A stretch of DNA of 64,000 nt from Methylobacter tundripaludum SV96. GTDB taxonomy: Bacteria > Pseudomonadota > Gammaproteobacteria > Methylococcales > Methylomonadaceae. The first letter of the stretch is position 1; the number at the start of each line of letters is the position of its first letter. The notes under the pieces were generated by a model. The model worked only from the letters and a program-made list of their open reading frames with translations. It did not search any database and was not told where the DNA came from. The DNA lies in NCBI RefSeq assembly GCF_000190755.2, contig NZ_JH109152.1, positions 2,111,937 to 2,175,936 on the forward strand. Reading direction: 5' to 3'. The position numbers and the translations under genes are program-made. Below are positions 52,450 through 61,454 of the stretch, one piece after another.

Positions 52450-53526
52450 CTAATAATGTGTTTGGGGGACAATCCGCGCCTTTTCGTCCTGATAGGCAAC
52501 GTCTTCCGGACGTTTTTTATCCGTGTTGTAGCGGACAATCCGGCTGGTGTTGTTATAAAGCGTGTAATTCAAATCCAGGTTGCCATTGGCTATGTTGATA
52601 AACTGCCAGCCGGTGGCATCGCGGTCAAAAAACGGATCGGCCCGGTTCATCGGCACCGTCAATTTGGGCAAATATTGTTCCGCCTGGGCATAAGCTTGCG
52701 GATAAGGCCACGGCCAGGCGGTTGCCATCACCGAGTTGAAACTGATATTGCCGATCTGGTTGTACTGGATCTGGTGGACGTGACCGTAAATGACGGATAC
52801 CTTGTTAAACGGTTGCAGCAGAGCCTGAACTTGGTCGGCATCTTCGGTCCAGAAATTCCAGCCTTTGTAGATTTTCTGTAACGGCGAATGGGAAAATACC
52901 ACCACCGGCGTATCTTTGTCGATCTTGTCCAGGTCATCTTTCAGCCACACTCGCTGCTCCTCGCCAACCATGAACGGCGAACCGTTCGGGTTGTCGAGAT
53001 CGGCCATTTCCAGCATCCGTTGTTCGGCGGTCGGCCAGCGCTTGAAGGTCCAGTCGTCATAGGTTTTGATACTGTTCAGCACTACGAAATGCACGCCTTT
53101 ATGGTCGAAGCTGTAGTATTGGGGGCCGAACAACTTCCCCCAATATTCGCCCAGATCCAGGTAATAATCGTGTTCACCCATCACGTAATGAACATTGCCA
53201 TGCAAGGCCGACAGGATTTCCGCGCCATGATCCAGTTCGGGCTTGCTGCCAAGCTGCGCTAAATCGCCGCCGAACATCACAAAATCCGGTTTGGGCGTCA
53301 GCAGATTGGTTTCCGCAACGGCGCGGATCAGGCCACGATCCCAGTTTCTGACAAAACGGTTGTCTTTAATATGCTGGATATGGGCATCCGAAATATAGGC
53401 AAAGGTGAAGTTTTGGCTGCTTTCCGCAAAGGCCAGTTCGACCAAGCTGATCGGTAAGGTGGTGCCGATGGCTAAAGTACCCGCGGTTTTGATGAAATTC
53501 CGGCGACTGTTATCGATGGTGTTCAT
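52450..53526 (-). CDS. Tat-exported metallophosphoesterase
   Basis: 358 residues. The N-terminus carries a twin-arginine signal (SRRNFIKTAGTLAIGTTLPI). Calcineurin-type metal motifs follow: YISDAHIQH (about 43-51), MFGGDLAQLG (about 83-92), VMGEHDYYLD (about 114, GEHD in place of GNHD), VFSHSPLQ (about 208) and IYGHVHQIQ (about 243). The Tat signal implies folding with its metals before export. It lies 16 bp after the diheme peroxidase gene. Substrate unknown. Confidence 0.9.
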   Translation of the reverse strand: MNTIDNSRRNFIKTAGTLAIGTTLPISLVELAFAESSQNFTFAYISDAHIQHIKDNRFVRNWDRGLIRAVAETNLLTPKPDFVMFGGDLAQLGSKPELDHGAEILSALHGNVHYVMGEHDYYLDLGEYWGKLFGPQYYSFDHKGVHFVVLNSIKTYDDWTFKRWPTAEQRMLEMADLDNPNGSPFMVGEEQRVWLKDDLDKIDKDTPVVVFSHSPLQKIYKGWNFWTEDADQVQALLQPFNKVSVIYGHVHQIQYNQIGNISFNSVMATAWPWPYPQAYAQAEQYLPKLTVPMNRADPFFDRDATGWQFINIANGNLDLNYTLYNNTSRIVRYNTDKKRPEDVAYQDEKARIVPQTHY

Positions 53527-53542
53527 AACGTGAATTCCTCAT

Positions 53543-54733
53543 TCAGTTGGCCGCTTGGGTGGGTATCGGATTGGCATATCTGGAACCGGACCATGAGCTG
53601 GTCAGCGCCTTCATAAAAGCCACCAGATCGTTCAGCTGCGGGTCGGTCAGATTCAGCGGACGGATGCCGCCGCTCAGGAAATCGTTCACCCGTTCGTCCG
53701 CCTTGTTCACGCCGCCGTTGTTATAGTGAACCATCACCTCTTTCAATGTTTTCAGGCTGCCGTCGTGCATGTAGGGCGCGGTCAACTCGACATTGCGCAA
53801 GGTAGGCGTTTTGAACGCGCCGATTTGGCTTAATTCATCGGTTACGGCAAAGCGGCCCAATTCCGACGACTTTTTATCGGTCAATACCATCGTATCGACT
53901 TGGCCGCCTTTATTTTTAGCCTCCAGAAAAGCCTGGGTTAGCCGGGAAATGTCTTGCTGAATTTGATTGATGCCGACACCGATATTGTGAAAACGATTGT
54001 CGGTAAAAAGCGCGTGATCCTGCTCAATGGTATGGCAGGAAACGCACCGGCCTTGGCCAATGAAAAGCTCGAATCCGCGAATCTGGGCATCGGTCATCGC
54101 ATCGGTTTTGCCGTTGAAATAATAACGGTCGAACGGTGAATTCCCGGCAATCAGGGTGCGCTCGAAGCTGGCAATGGCTTTGGCGACATGGTCTATGGTC
54201 AGTTTTTTAGCGCTGACATCAAATACGGATTGGAAGGTGGCAAGATAATCAGGATCGGTGCGGATGATTTCGAGCACCTGTTTATGGTCGGTCAAGCCGT
54301 GTTCAACCGGGTTGATTAACGGCTGTTTGGCTTGACCTTCCAGATCCGGTTCGCGTCCGTCCCAGAATTGTGACTGGTTGAATGCGGCATTGAGCACGGT
54401 GGAAGCATTGCGCGTTCCGGTCAGCCCGTGGTGACCGATCGAAACAGGCAGGCCGTCGGTAAACGCTTGTTTATCGTCATGGCATTTTGAGCAGCTGACG
54501 GTGCCATCGACAGAAAAGCGTTTGTCATGAAACAGTTTATCCCCCAGCGCAATTTTGTCCGGGGTTTGCGGGTTGTTTGCCGGTATTGGCAGCGGCGGCA
54601 AACCTAGCAGATTATTTTTATCGGGGACTGATTGGGGATTGACGGCGGCCGGCTCAGCCAGCGGTTTGGTGTCGGCCTGCTTTTGGGCGAATAAAGTCGC
54701 CAGAACAAGAACCGGCAATAAGGCATAGCGCAT
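53543..54733 (-). CDS. Diheme cytochrome c peroxidase / MauG-family protein
   Basis: Periplasmic, with a signal peptide (MRYALLPVLVLATLFA). Two heme motifs: SCSKCHDDK (about 80) and RCVSCHTIE (about 230). Between them is the family pattern QSQFWDGREPDLEGQAKQPL (about 119-138). The C-terminal FKTPTLRNVELTAPYMHDGS is typical of the bacterial peroxidases, with Met and Tyr as candidate ligands. The start at 54733 has AGGAGG at the right spacing; the frame extends upstream but without such a site. 396 residues. H2O2 reduction or a MauG-like protein-modifying role are both possible. Confidence 0.92.
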   Translation of the reverse strand: MRYALLPVLVLATLFAQKQADTKPLAEPAAVNPQSVPDKNNLLGLPPLPIPANNPQTPDKIALGDKLFHDKRFSVDGTVSCSKCHDDKQAFTDGLPVSIGHHGLTGTRNASTVLNAAFNQSQFWDGREPDLEGQAKQPLINPVEHGLTDHKQVLEIIRTDPDYLATFQSVFDVSAKKLTIDHVAKAIASFERTLIAGNSPFDRYYFNGKTDAMTDAQIRGFELFIGQGRCVSCHTIEQDHALFTDNRFHNIGVGINQIQQDISRLTQAFLEAKNKGGQVDTMVLTDKKSSELGRFAVTDELSQIGAFKTPTLRNVELTAPYMHDGSLKTLKEVMVHYNNGGVNKADERVNDFLSGGIRPLNLTDPQLNDLVAFMKALTSSWSGSRYANPIPTQAAN

Positions 54734-54985
54734 GGTGGGCCTCCTGATGAATCGTAGCGAATAGGGAGTGTTGTTTTTGTTATCGTCCAGCCCGGATTCA
54801 GGTGGCGTGATAAAAATAGCTAGAGTATGGAGGTTAGAGGAAGCGGATCGTTCAGGCAATTAGTAGAATCACCTAATTTGATGCTTCCATTAAGGGCCTG
54901 CGTAGCTAAGAGTAGCTGGATGGAATAAGCGTGGATTTACCGCGAAGAGGACTGTTTGCTTCGCGGTAAATAAAAAAGCGGGGGG
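54734..54985. other. Gap within the redox cluster
   Basis: About 250 bases separating the peroxidase gene from the upstream membrane-protein gene. It holds a short inverted repeat accgcgaagagga ... gcttcgcggta (54939-54969), which may end the upstream transcript, and presumably a promoter for the peroxidase set. Confidence 0.55.
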
Positions 54986-55489
54986 TTATTCGGAACGGGC
55001 TTTGCTCATCTGAATCCTGGCGCGCACCAGTGTGGTAATGACTACAATCAATAAAGCCGCCAGTGAGAGTTCCAGCACCACGAATGCGGCAATTTTGAAA
55101 TAGGCAAATAGCGGATCGACAAATCGGACCAGCCAGCCGCCTGCTTCATCGGCCAATGCCGCCGCGTATGTCGAGCTGCTTAGCCAGATTTTCAGCCGCA
55201 CCGAGAACTCGGTCATCAGCATTAAATGGGTTAAGGTCAGCACCAGCATGCCCATCGAGAACAGATGAAAATGCGAAACTTCCAGCATGCCCTGATAACT
55301 GCGCGGCTGGGTAAACTGTTCTTCGGAACCCAGATAATAGGCAATTACGGAATCGGGCGTTAAGTCCATATGATGAAAATACATCATGCCGTTACTGACC
55401 CATAACAACGCGATATACACCAGAAACATTAACACCAGGGCATTGAGTAAGGATTTGCGATGCTGCTCGCCGGTAACAAAATAACGCAT
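54986..55489 (-). CDS. His-rich four-helix inner-membrane protein
   Basis: 167 residues with four hydrophobic helices (about 14-34, 72-92, 127-155 and a weaker one between). Histidines lie at or near the helices: MMYFHHMDLT (39-40), SHFHLFSMG (73, 75) and LTLTHLMLM (88). Such spacing could ligate heme b, making it a cytochrome b-like partner of the FMN protein, but I do not recognise the family. Its ATG shares one base with the stop of the FMN-binding gene (TAATG), so the two are translationally coupled. Confidence 0.75.
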   Translation of the reverse strand: MRYFVTGEQHRKSLLNALVLMFLVYIALLWVSNGMMYFHHMDLTPDSVIAYYLGSEEQFTQPRSYQGMLEVSHFHLFSMGMLVLTLTHLMLMTEFSVRLKIWLSSSTYAAALADEAGGWLVRFVDPLFAYFKIAAFVVLELSLAALLIVVITTLVRARIQMSKARSE

Positions 55490-56043
55490 TAATGTTGACC
55501 CTGATCTTTTACCAGAATTTGATAAATCGCCATCACTTTGCGAACGCTGCTGACGGCCGCTCGGGTGCTTAAGGTTGCGCCGCTGATGCCGTCGACACCT
55601 TTATTAAAATCCATTTCCGCTAACGGACGCTTATATAACTGTTCAAACCAGCGTTCCGGCGGTTGATATTCCGGCGGCTCATGGAAAGCGAGGGTAGTGA
55701 CATTGCGTAATTCGCCATCCGCGGTCAGCACTATCATCAAGGTTTCCGGTTTGGTTCGGACCGTACCGGTTTCAATCGCCGCATAACCGAGTACCTTGCC
55801 TTGATCTTTGCCGACATAGAACGTAAACAGGCCGGAATCGAGTTTAACCTTGGCCAGCTCCTCGATTTTGGCGACTTGTTGCTCATCGGGGAATAACGAT
55901 AACTGCTCGACCTGTGCGCTTTTGCCGAACGCCAGTTCCAGCGCTTCATTCTTGCTGTAAAAGATTGTGGCGAAGCTTGGGGTTACTGCGGTCAACAGCA
56001 ATAAAAAGAGAATAAAAAATCCCCCTTGCCTGATTGTTTTCAT
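55489..56043 (-). CDS. Periplasmic FMN-binding domain protein
   Basis: 184 residues with a signal peptide (GGFFILFLLLLTAVTPSFA). The FMN-binding domain (RnfG/NqrC/NosR-like) covers about 70-175 and contains GVDGISGATLSTRAAVSSVRK; the Thr in SGAT (about 156) is the residue to which FMN is covalently attached in relatives. FMN here would be a periplasmic one/two-electron carrier. A flavin transferase (ApbE) is not in the window. Coupled to the downstream His-rich membrane protein. Confidence 0.88.
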   Translation of the reverse strand: MKTIRQGGFFILFLLLLTAVTPSFATIFYSKNEALELAFGKSAQVEQLSLFPDEQQVAKIEELAKVKLDSGLFTFYVGKDQGKVLGYAAIETGTVRTKPETLMIVLTADGELRNVTTLAFHEPPEYQPPERWFEQLYKRPLAEMDFNKGVDGISGATLSTRAAVSSVRKVMAIYQILVKDQGQH

Positions 56044-56117
56044 AGTGTGTCTCGTTTGCTGAATTGATTAAACTTAGGTGGATAAACGCAAATAGTTTAA
56101 CACCACCAACAAACAAT

Positions 56118-56162
56118 TTACCGCAAAGAACACGAACGGCGGCAGTCGTTCGTGTTCTTTAT
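56118..56162. repeat. Hairpin / cacgaa-type repeat after the porin gene
   Basis: aaagaacacgaacg (56123-56136) pairs with cgttcgtgttcttt (56147-56160). It follows the porin stop by about 20 bp on the minus strand and may act as a transcription terminator or attenuator inside the cluster. Confidence 0.7.
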
Positions 56163-56181
56163 GCCGAGAAATGCTGATGAG

Positions 56182-57576
56182 TTAGAAAATAAAGCCGAAG
56201 CCCAAGTTGAAATCATCCGGCAAGCTGCCTTTTTTGGCCGTGAAATTGCGATAATCGGCTTTGATGACGACATTGGGGATGGGCTTGTATTGCAAGCCGA
56301 ACTGGTAAATTTTCTTGTTTTTCGTTTCATCGTCAGAAAAGCCGACCGGCGCGGTGGCGATAGTATCCAGCTGTTCATAACGGAAAAATGGCGCCAGATA
56401 TTGCGTGGTATTGGGACTCAGCAACGGCAATATGTCGTAACCGACTTCGCTGTACCAACCGTAGTTTTCTTCGCCGATGGTTTGGCCTTTGGCGGCACTC
56501 AGCACGCCTGCATCGTCGATATGTCCCCAGGAACCTAAAGTACGGAACTCCAGTCCGTGATATTTCCATTGCACATGGCCTTCATACAGCTGGATAAAGG
56601 CGTTGACGTTCTGTTGGGCTTTCGTCGTTAGATTGGTAAAGGTTTGATTTTGCCCGGAGTTGCCCAAATACGCGGAGCCCCCGAATGACAAGCCCGGCAC
56701 CACGGCAGGCGCATAATCCAGTCGTCCGACAAACGCCAGGTCTTCGGCTTTGGCCTGACTGCCTTGCTGCCTGCCGGAACGGATGCCGTCAGCAGTAAAA
56801 TTTTTGGCGTCCAGGCCGTTTACGACATAGGCGGTATAAGTCAGGTTCGGCAACACTTCGCCAAACAGGCCTACGCCAACATCACGCCAAGTACTCGGGA
56901 GAATCTGCCGCTCCACTTCAGGGCGGTTATTGCCGAAATAAAACGGCGGTTCGTGAATCAGGTTGACGAAACCCATCGGCATTAACACCATACCGGCGCG
57001 AACATTAGCCATCGGATCGATAAAGAAATCCAGCGCCGCAAACTCGACCGATACCGAGCCGCCATTAGCGGTCGAACCGTGCTCAAATTCAAGCTCACTG
57101 TTAAATAAAATACTGTCAGTGAACTTGTAACCGGCATACAACACCATTCGTTCAAAATCGGCATTATCATTCTTGGTTTTTTCGTCGCCGACGGTGGCCT
57201 GATAATTGGCTTCGCCGTAACCGCCGATCGACAGACCTTTGCCTACCTGATAGACCTTGGATGCCGCAGGTCCCAAGCCATAAGCGCTTTTATACTGGAC
57301 TTCATCCGGAATAGTCAGGTTGGTGCGCAATTTCTCAACTTCCTGGCTCAAGACATCGGTTTTTCGTTCTAAAGTTTTTACGTCGGCACCGGCCGTTTTG
57401 GCTGGAACAGGGGCCGCCTGCATCCCTGCTTTCATTTCATCAATTTGCTTTTGCTGTGCCTGGATGATTTTCCACATATCTTCCATAGTCTGCGGTTTTT
57501 CCAGTGCGCTGGCAGGCGCGCTCAAAGTGACAAGTGCTGCTAGTATCCCGCTTTTTAAAAATTTATTTTTTTTCAT
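56182..57576 (-). CDS. Outer-membrane porin-like beta-barrel protein
   Basis: 464 residues: signal peptide (FLKSGILAALVTLSAPASA), a short coiled coil (MEDMWKIIQAQQKQIDEMKA then VLSQEVEKLRTNL, about 30-90) and a barrel of alternating strands ending in NLGFGFIF with the terminal aromatic needed for outer-membrane assembly. The coiled coil plus barrel resembles OprP/phosphate-selective-type trimeric porins. It is the first gene of the minus-strand redox cluster and may bring its substrate or metal into the periplasm. Substrate unknown. Confidence 0.85.
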   Translation of the reverse strand: MKKNKFLKSGILAALVTLSAPASALEKPQTMEDMWKIIQAQQKQIDEMKAGMQAAPVPAKTAGADVKTLERKTDVLSQEVEKLRTNLTIPDEVQYKSAYGLGPAASKVYQVGKGLSIGGYGEANYQATVGDEKTKNDNADFERMVLYAGYKFTDSILFNSELEFEHGSTANGGSVSVEFAALDFFIDPMANVRAGMVLMPMGFVNLIHEPPFYFGNNRPEVERQILPSTWRDVGVGLFGEVLPNLTYTAYVVNGLDAKNFTADGIRSGRQQGSQAKAEDLAFVGRLDYAPAVVPGLSFGGSAYLGNSGQNQTFTNLTTKAQQNVNAFIQLYEGHVQWKYHGLEFRTLGSWGHIDDAGVLSAAKGQTIGEENYGWYSEVGYDILPLLSPNTTQYLAPFFRYEQLDTIATAPVGFSDDETKNKKIYQFGLQYKPIPNVVIKADYRNFTAKKGSLPDDFNLGFGFIF

Positions 57577-57742
57577 TGATACGGCCTCTCACAAATAATG
57601 GGTAAAAGCAGTATAAAGTAAATGGTTATGATGACGCAAACGATTCTTATTTAAGACTTAAAATGTGGTTTTAGTGCTTGCATTCTTAAGTTGATGCTTG
57701 AGAAATCAGTTCTACTCGGTAATATTGGGCCGCAACAGGCGA

Positions 57743-58807
57743 TTAATGGGGCGAGTCGGTATTAAATTTGTTTTGTAACTGCAAGACCATGTCTTTAATC
57801 GCCGTTTCCTGCGCCATGATGCTCTCGCATAAGCGGAATTGGCTGATTGCGCGTTGTAAGTTTTGCTCGGGGTCTGTGACCTTGAAATACCGATTCCCTT
57901 CCAGGTAATCGGTATAAAACCGGATGCCTAATTCAAAGGGAATCAGCCGGATGGCGGGGTATAAATAGCGATAATCGTGTTCGGTAAAAAACGAGCAGGC
58001 TTCGTTCAGGTAGCTTTTTAACAGGGCGGCGCAAATATCCGGATTAAATCTGACCGGATCGGCACTGTAACAGCAAGAGCGCAGACAATCGCCAATATCG
58101 TAATGAACCAGGCCCGGCTTGACGGTGTCCAGGTCGATAATGCTGACGATTCTTCTGCTGTGCTTATTAAACAGGAAGTTGTTTAATTTGGGGTCGCCGT
58201 GAATAACCCTCAATGGCAGCAAACCCTGCTTTTTGGGAGCCTCCAGATCATCGGCGATAGGCTGAAACCGGGTGATAAAGTCAGCGCAATAACGCTGATC
58301 CGCGTTGGCCGGTTGCTGCCTAACCTGATGATAACGCTTTAAATAGCCCGGCGTTATATGGAAGCCGGGCAGAGTGTCATGCAAAAGCAAGGGATCAAGA
58401 TCGCTAAGCAAACGGTGAAAATGTCCCAGTGCAAATCCGGCCTGCTCCGCGTCACTGATAGAGCCTATAGTTTCAATGCTTTCGGTATCGGCGATAAAGC
58501 TCAACGCCCGCCAGCAATCGCCGTTTGGCTCCTGATAAAGCGAGTCGTTATCTCTAGTCTTTAAAATTTCCGGAATTTGCAGCATGACCGAAGCATCGGT
58601 TTTTTGCGCTATATGCCGATTAAGCGTAGCCAGGTTGGCCATGATTTGTTCAGGCTTAGGAAAAACCGTGCGGTTTATGCGTTGCAGAACAAACGGGGAT
58701 GATGATGTTGCGACCAGATAAGTGTCATTGATCAAGCCATTACCGAGCGGGGTTATCCCGGTAACGGCATTAGCAAACCGGCTGGCGATGGGGAGTAATG
58801 TGTTCAT
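57743..58807 (-). CDS. APH/choline-kinase-fold phosphotransferase
   Basis: 354 residues of the aminoglycoside-phosphotransferase-like kinase fold. The catalytic loop VIHGDPKLNNFLF (about 202-214) and the metal-binding IIDLDTVKPGLVHYDIGD (about 221-238) are intact; the N-terminal part has LGNGLINDTYLV for ATP. The pattern fits small-sugar kinases such as N-acetylhexosamine 1-kinase rather than an antibiotic kinase. The ATG at 58807 is used. Single gene. Confidence 0.85.
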   Translation of the reverse strand: MNTLLPIASRFANAVTGITPLGNGLINDTYLVATSSSPFVLQRINRTVFPKPEQIMANLATLNRHIAQKTDASVMLQIPEILKTRDNDSLYQEPNGDCWRALSFIADTESIETIGSISDAEQAGFALGHFHRLLSDLDPLLLHDTLPGFHITPGYLKRYHQVRQQPANADQRYCADFITRFQPIADDLEAPKKQGLLPLRVIHGDPKLNNFLFNKHSRRIVSIIDLDTVKPGLVHYDIGDCLRSCCYSADPVRFNPDICAALLKSYLNEACSFFTEHDYRYLYPAIRLIPFELGIRFYTDYLEGNRYFKVTDPEQNLQRAISQFRLCESIMAQETAIKDMVLQLQNKFNTDSPH

Positions 58808-58859
58808 CAAAATACAATTACGGGAGAGGACGTTCCATCAAAAATCTGATCCGTAGGAA

Positions 58860-58955
58860 AAACAGAGTCCACGAAAATCACGAAAATCACGAAAAAAAGC
58901 AAAATAATCGTGTTGTGAAATTGTTCGTGTTTTTCGTGCCTTTCGTGGACAATTC
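58860..58955. repeat. cacgaaa-type inverted repeat between the kinase and rdgB
   Basis: gtccacgaaaatcacgaaaa (58868-58887) and an inverted cgtgcctttcgtggacaatt (58934-58953). Same outer-arm family as at 51771-52004. Confidence 0.75.
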
Positions 58956-58956
58956 T

Positions 58957-59568
58957 TTAAGCAGATTCCCTGGCCTTGATTAATGCCGTTAACGTCTTCA
59001 GCGCCTGCCCTCGGTGACTCAGCGAATTCTTAACGTCCGCCGGTAATTCCGCCGATGCGCAGTTTCGCTCAGGCACCCAGAACACCGGATCATAACCGAA
59101 ACCGTTTTCGCCGACGGCGTGATCCAAAATCCTGCCTTCCCAAACGCCTTGGGCGATCACAGGACAAGGATCATTCGCATGCGCCATAAACACCATCACG
59201 CAGATAAACCGCGCCGTGCGCAGTTCATCCGGTACGCCTTCAAGTTCCCGCAACAGCTTGTTCAGATTATCCTGATCGTTGGCGCCAACTCCGGCATACC
59301 GGGCCGAAATCACGCCGGGCGCGCCGTTCAGGGCGTCAACCACCAGCCCTGAATCATCGGCTATCGCCGGTAACTGGCAATGCAACGCCGCATTTCTGGC
59401 TTTCAAAATGGCGTTTTCTACAAAGGTAGCGCCGGTTTCTTCCGCGTCGATAACATTAAACGCGGATTGCGGAACGATAGGATGATCCGCCAGTATCGCC
59501 TGAATTTCCCTGATCTTTCCGGGATTGCCGCTGGCCAGGACGATTTTTTGTAATGTCGAAAAGGTCAT
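58957..59568 (-). CDS. rdgB: XTP/dITP diphosphatase (non-canonical purine NTP pyrophosphatase)
   Basis: House-cleaning enzyme that removes XTP and dITP from the nucleotide pool. Ham1 family motifs: [17 protein letters not shown] at the N-terminus, [35 protein letters not shown] and [12 protein letters not shown]. 203 residues. Overlaps rph by 4 bp, a common rph-rdgB pairing. Confidence 0.95.
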   Translation of the reverse strand: MTFSTLQKIVLASGNPGKIREIQAILADHPIVPQSAFNVIDAEETGATFVENAILKARNAALHCQLPAIADDSGLVVDALNGAPGVISARYAGVGANDQDNLNKLLRELEGVPDELRTARFICVMVFMAHANDPCPVIAQGVWEGRILDHAVGENGFGYDPVFWVPERNCASAELPADVKNSLSHRGQALKTLTALIKARESA

Positions 59569-60287
59569 TTATGATTTTCTATCGCGAACCGTTGTTTTTC
59601 CAGCAATTCCTTGATGCCTGAACCTGCCAGCGCCAGCATTGCGTCCAGCTCTTCTTTCCTGAACGCATGACCTTCAGCCGTACCCTGCACTTCAATAAAC
59701 GCCGCGGCGTCGTTCATCACTACATTCATATCGGTTTCCGCGTTGCTGTCTTCGGCATAATCCAGATCCAGCACCGGCACGCCGTTATAAATGCCCACAG
59801 AAACCGAGGCGATTTGCCCGTGCAGCGGATTGGTTTTGATTTGTTTGCGCTTGAGCATTTTTTGTACCGCCAGCGACAGCGCGACAAAACCGCCGGTAAT
59901 CGACGCGGTACGGGTTCCGCCATCGGCCTGCAACACATCGCAATCGATCATGATGGTGTGTTCGCCCAACGCCTTTAGATCAATCGCCGCCCGCAAGGAC
60001 CGGCCAATCAAGCGTTGAATTTCCAGAGTGCGTCCGCCCTGTTTACCGTTACTGGCTTCACGCCCCATCCGGCTGTGGGTCGAACGCGGCAACATGCCGT
60101 ATTCGGCGGTAATCCAGCCTTCGCCTTTGCCCTTAAGAAAGCGCGGCACACTCCTGTCGACACTGGCCGTGCAAAGCACCCGGGTATCGCCGAATTCAAC
60201 CAGGACAGAGCCTTCTGCATGTTTGGTAAAACCGCAGGTAAATTTGATGTCTCTTAGTTGGTCCGGGTTACGTCCGCTTGGTCTCAT
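59565..60287 (-). CDS. rph: Ribonuclease PH
   Basis: Phosphorolytic 3'-5' exoribonuclease that trims tRNA ends. The protein starts [16 protein letters not shown]; the ATG at 60287 gives 240 residues, the normal size, whereas the open frame extends about 105 codons further into repeat DNA. Motifs: [35 protein letters not shown] and [20 protein letters not shown]. First gene of rph-rdgB. Confidence 0.95.
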   Translation of the reverse strand: MRPSGRNPDQLRDIKFTCGFTKHAEGSVLVEFGDTRVLCTASVDRSVPRFLKGKGEGWITAEYGMLPRSTHSRMGREASNGKQGGRTLEIQRLIGRSLRAAIDLKALGEHTIMIDCDVLQADGGTRTASITGGFVALSLAVQKMLKRKQIKTNPLHGQIASVSVGIYNGVPVLDLDYAEDSNAETDMNVVMNDAAAFIEVQGTAEGHAFRKEELDAMLALAGSGIKELLEKQRFAIENHK

Positions 60288-60494
60288 AGTTGTTCCGCTG
60301 AAATGAAAACCGCACAGTATACCTGAACAGCGTGCTGCCCGGCTGTGCAATTTAGATTCGTCAACGGCCAGCAAGAGTCTGCTGCAATGCCAGGGCAAAG
60401 AAAAATGACTGAAATAGCCGTCGGCCTTAAATTTTTGATTGAGCAAAGCAGCTTCAGGCTTGCCATGACACTCTAAATGTGTCCGAGCTGAGTG

Positions 60495-60811
60495 TTTTTT
60501 AACCGAAGCATTGGCGCTGCAATGTCGATTAAAAACAGTGTGGTAAGTGTCGTAACTATCGGTATTCGTATGGATAGCGTCGAAAATATTTCCATGAGAC
60601 ATTGAGACCCGAAGATGTTGTGCTTCAGCTTATACGTTTCATTGGGTTATATTTTGCCCGATTTAAGCAATTTTTTACCGAAGCGTTACTGTTGCAATAT
60701 CGTATGAAAACAGTGTATTAAGTGTGGTAATTGTCAGTATTCGTACGGATAGCGTCGAAAATATTTCCATGAGACATTGAGACCCGAAGACGTTGTGCTT
60801 CAACTTATACG
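60495..60811. repeat. Two direct copies of a 140-bp noncoding unit
   Basis: 60495-60636 and 60671-60811 align over their whole length at about 85 percent. They share exactly ggatagcgtcgaaaatattt and ccatgagacattgagacccg. The offset is 175-176 bp. Neither copy has coding character, although rph's open frame reads antisense through the first. Confidence 0.9.
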
Positions 60812-60852
60812 CTACAAATATAAATATTAATTTAATGACTAAAAATAAATAA

Positions 60853-60930
60853 ATAAAGCTAAACCTATTGAAAGGTAGGGACAGAAAGTTACGGTTCCAA
60901 AACGGAAAGCCGGACTGCCGAAGGTAACCT
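60853..60930 (+). promoter_or_regulatory. Cyclic di-GMP-I (GEMM) riboswitch aptamer
   Basis: The segment has the GEMM layout. First comes AAACC, then a 6-bp stem CCTATT/GGTAGG closed by a GAAA tetraloop, then GGGAC and GAAAG. A second stem follows (ACGG-TTCC-aaaac-GGAA) that runs into AGCCGGACTGCCGAAG, nearly the consensus GCCGGGTTGCCG. Deviations are AGAAAGTT where CGCAAAGCC is usual. It is oriented toward the secreted-protein gene at 61455, about 525 bp downstream, so c-di-GMP control of that surface protein is likely. The expression platform is not obvious. Confidence 0.72.
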
Positions 60931-61310
60931 GCGTTAAGGTTATTAATACAGTTAGGCTTTGCTGTTTGGTTGGTCATTTCGCGGTGTACCAAAATGCGAC
61001 ATAACTAAATCTGAATTAAACAACAATCAGCCTGGCTCAATGCGAGAATGCAGCTATGGCAGTCAAACAACATCTTATAAAAACGTGGCTTCCACAAATT
61101 TCACCCTCATTCACTCTCAGCTCTGTCAATCCTGAGATCATACCCGTCTTAAAGACCTTCGATGGCGCAGTACCTTACGGGGCTTCAACAATTTCCATTA
61201 AGCATCGAAATCATTCCGTCACAGGACGAGAAGATATGTTTTCAATGCTAACAATGACTACCCGCGCAACAACTTAACCCGAGAAACCCAATTAAGGCGG
61301 TACGTCGGCA

Positions 61311-61345
61311 CCGGAGCATATTTACTAGCTCCGGAGATGGTTTTT
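61311..61345 (+). terminator. Terminator-like hairpin in the leader of the secreted-protein gene
   Basis: ccggagc-atatttacta-gctccgg (61311-61334) followed within six bases by ttttt. It lies between the riboswitch and the start codon and could be the regulated stop, but it is about 380 bp from the aptamer. Confidence 0.5.
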
Positions 61346-61454
61346 GCTATGCAAAAAATCTGATGATTCACCGATAAACCACCCGGTACAGGGAGTCCCT
61401 TATCACGGAAGCTTTTCTCATTTGTTCATAATTATTAAGCAGGAGCTTACTTCG

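Larger units (their letters stand above)
60288..61454. other. Large noncoding region between rph and the giant secreted-protein gene
   Basis: About 1.17 kb. It contains two direct copies of a 140-bp unit (60495-60811), a probable c-di-GMP-I riboswitch (about 60853-60930), a terminator-like hairpin (61311-61345) and a second small stem (61340-61357). A 73-codon frame at 61056-61277 lacks recognisable features. The region looks like a long regulated leader for the gene at 61455. Confidence 0.7.

Noticed and set aside
60288-60602. 105-codon N-terminal extension of rph
   Set aside because: It would make RNase PH abnormally long and is encoded by noncoding tandem-repeat DNA; the ATG at 60287 gives the standard length.
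61056-61277. 73-codon frame between the riboswitch and the secreted-protein gene
   Set aside because: No clear ribosome-binding site, domain or signal peptide; could be a leader peptide but nothing supports it directly.
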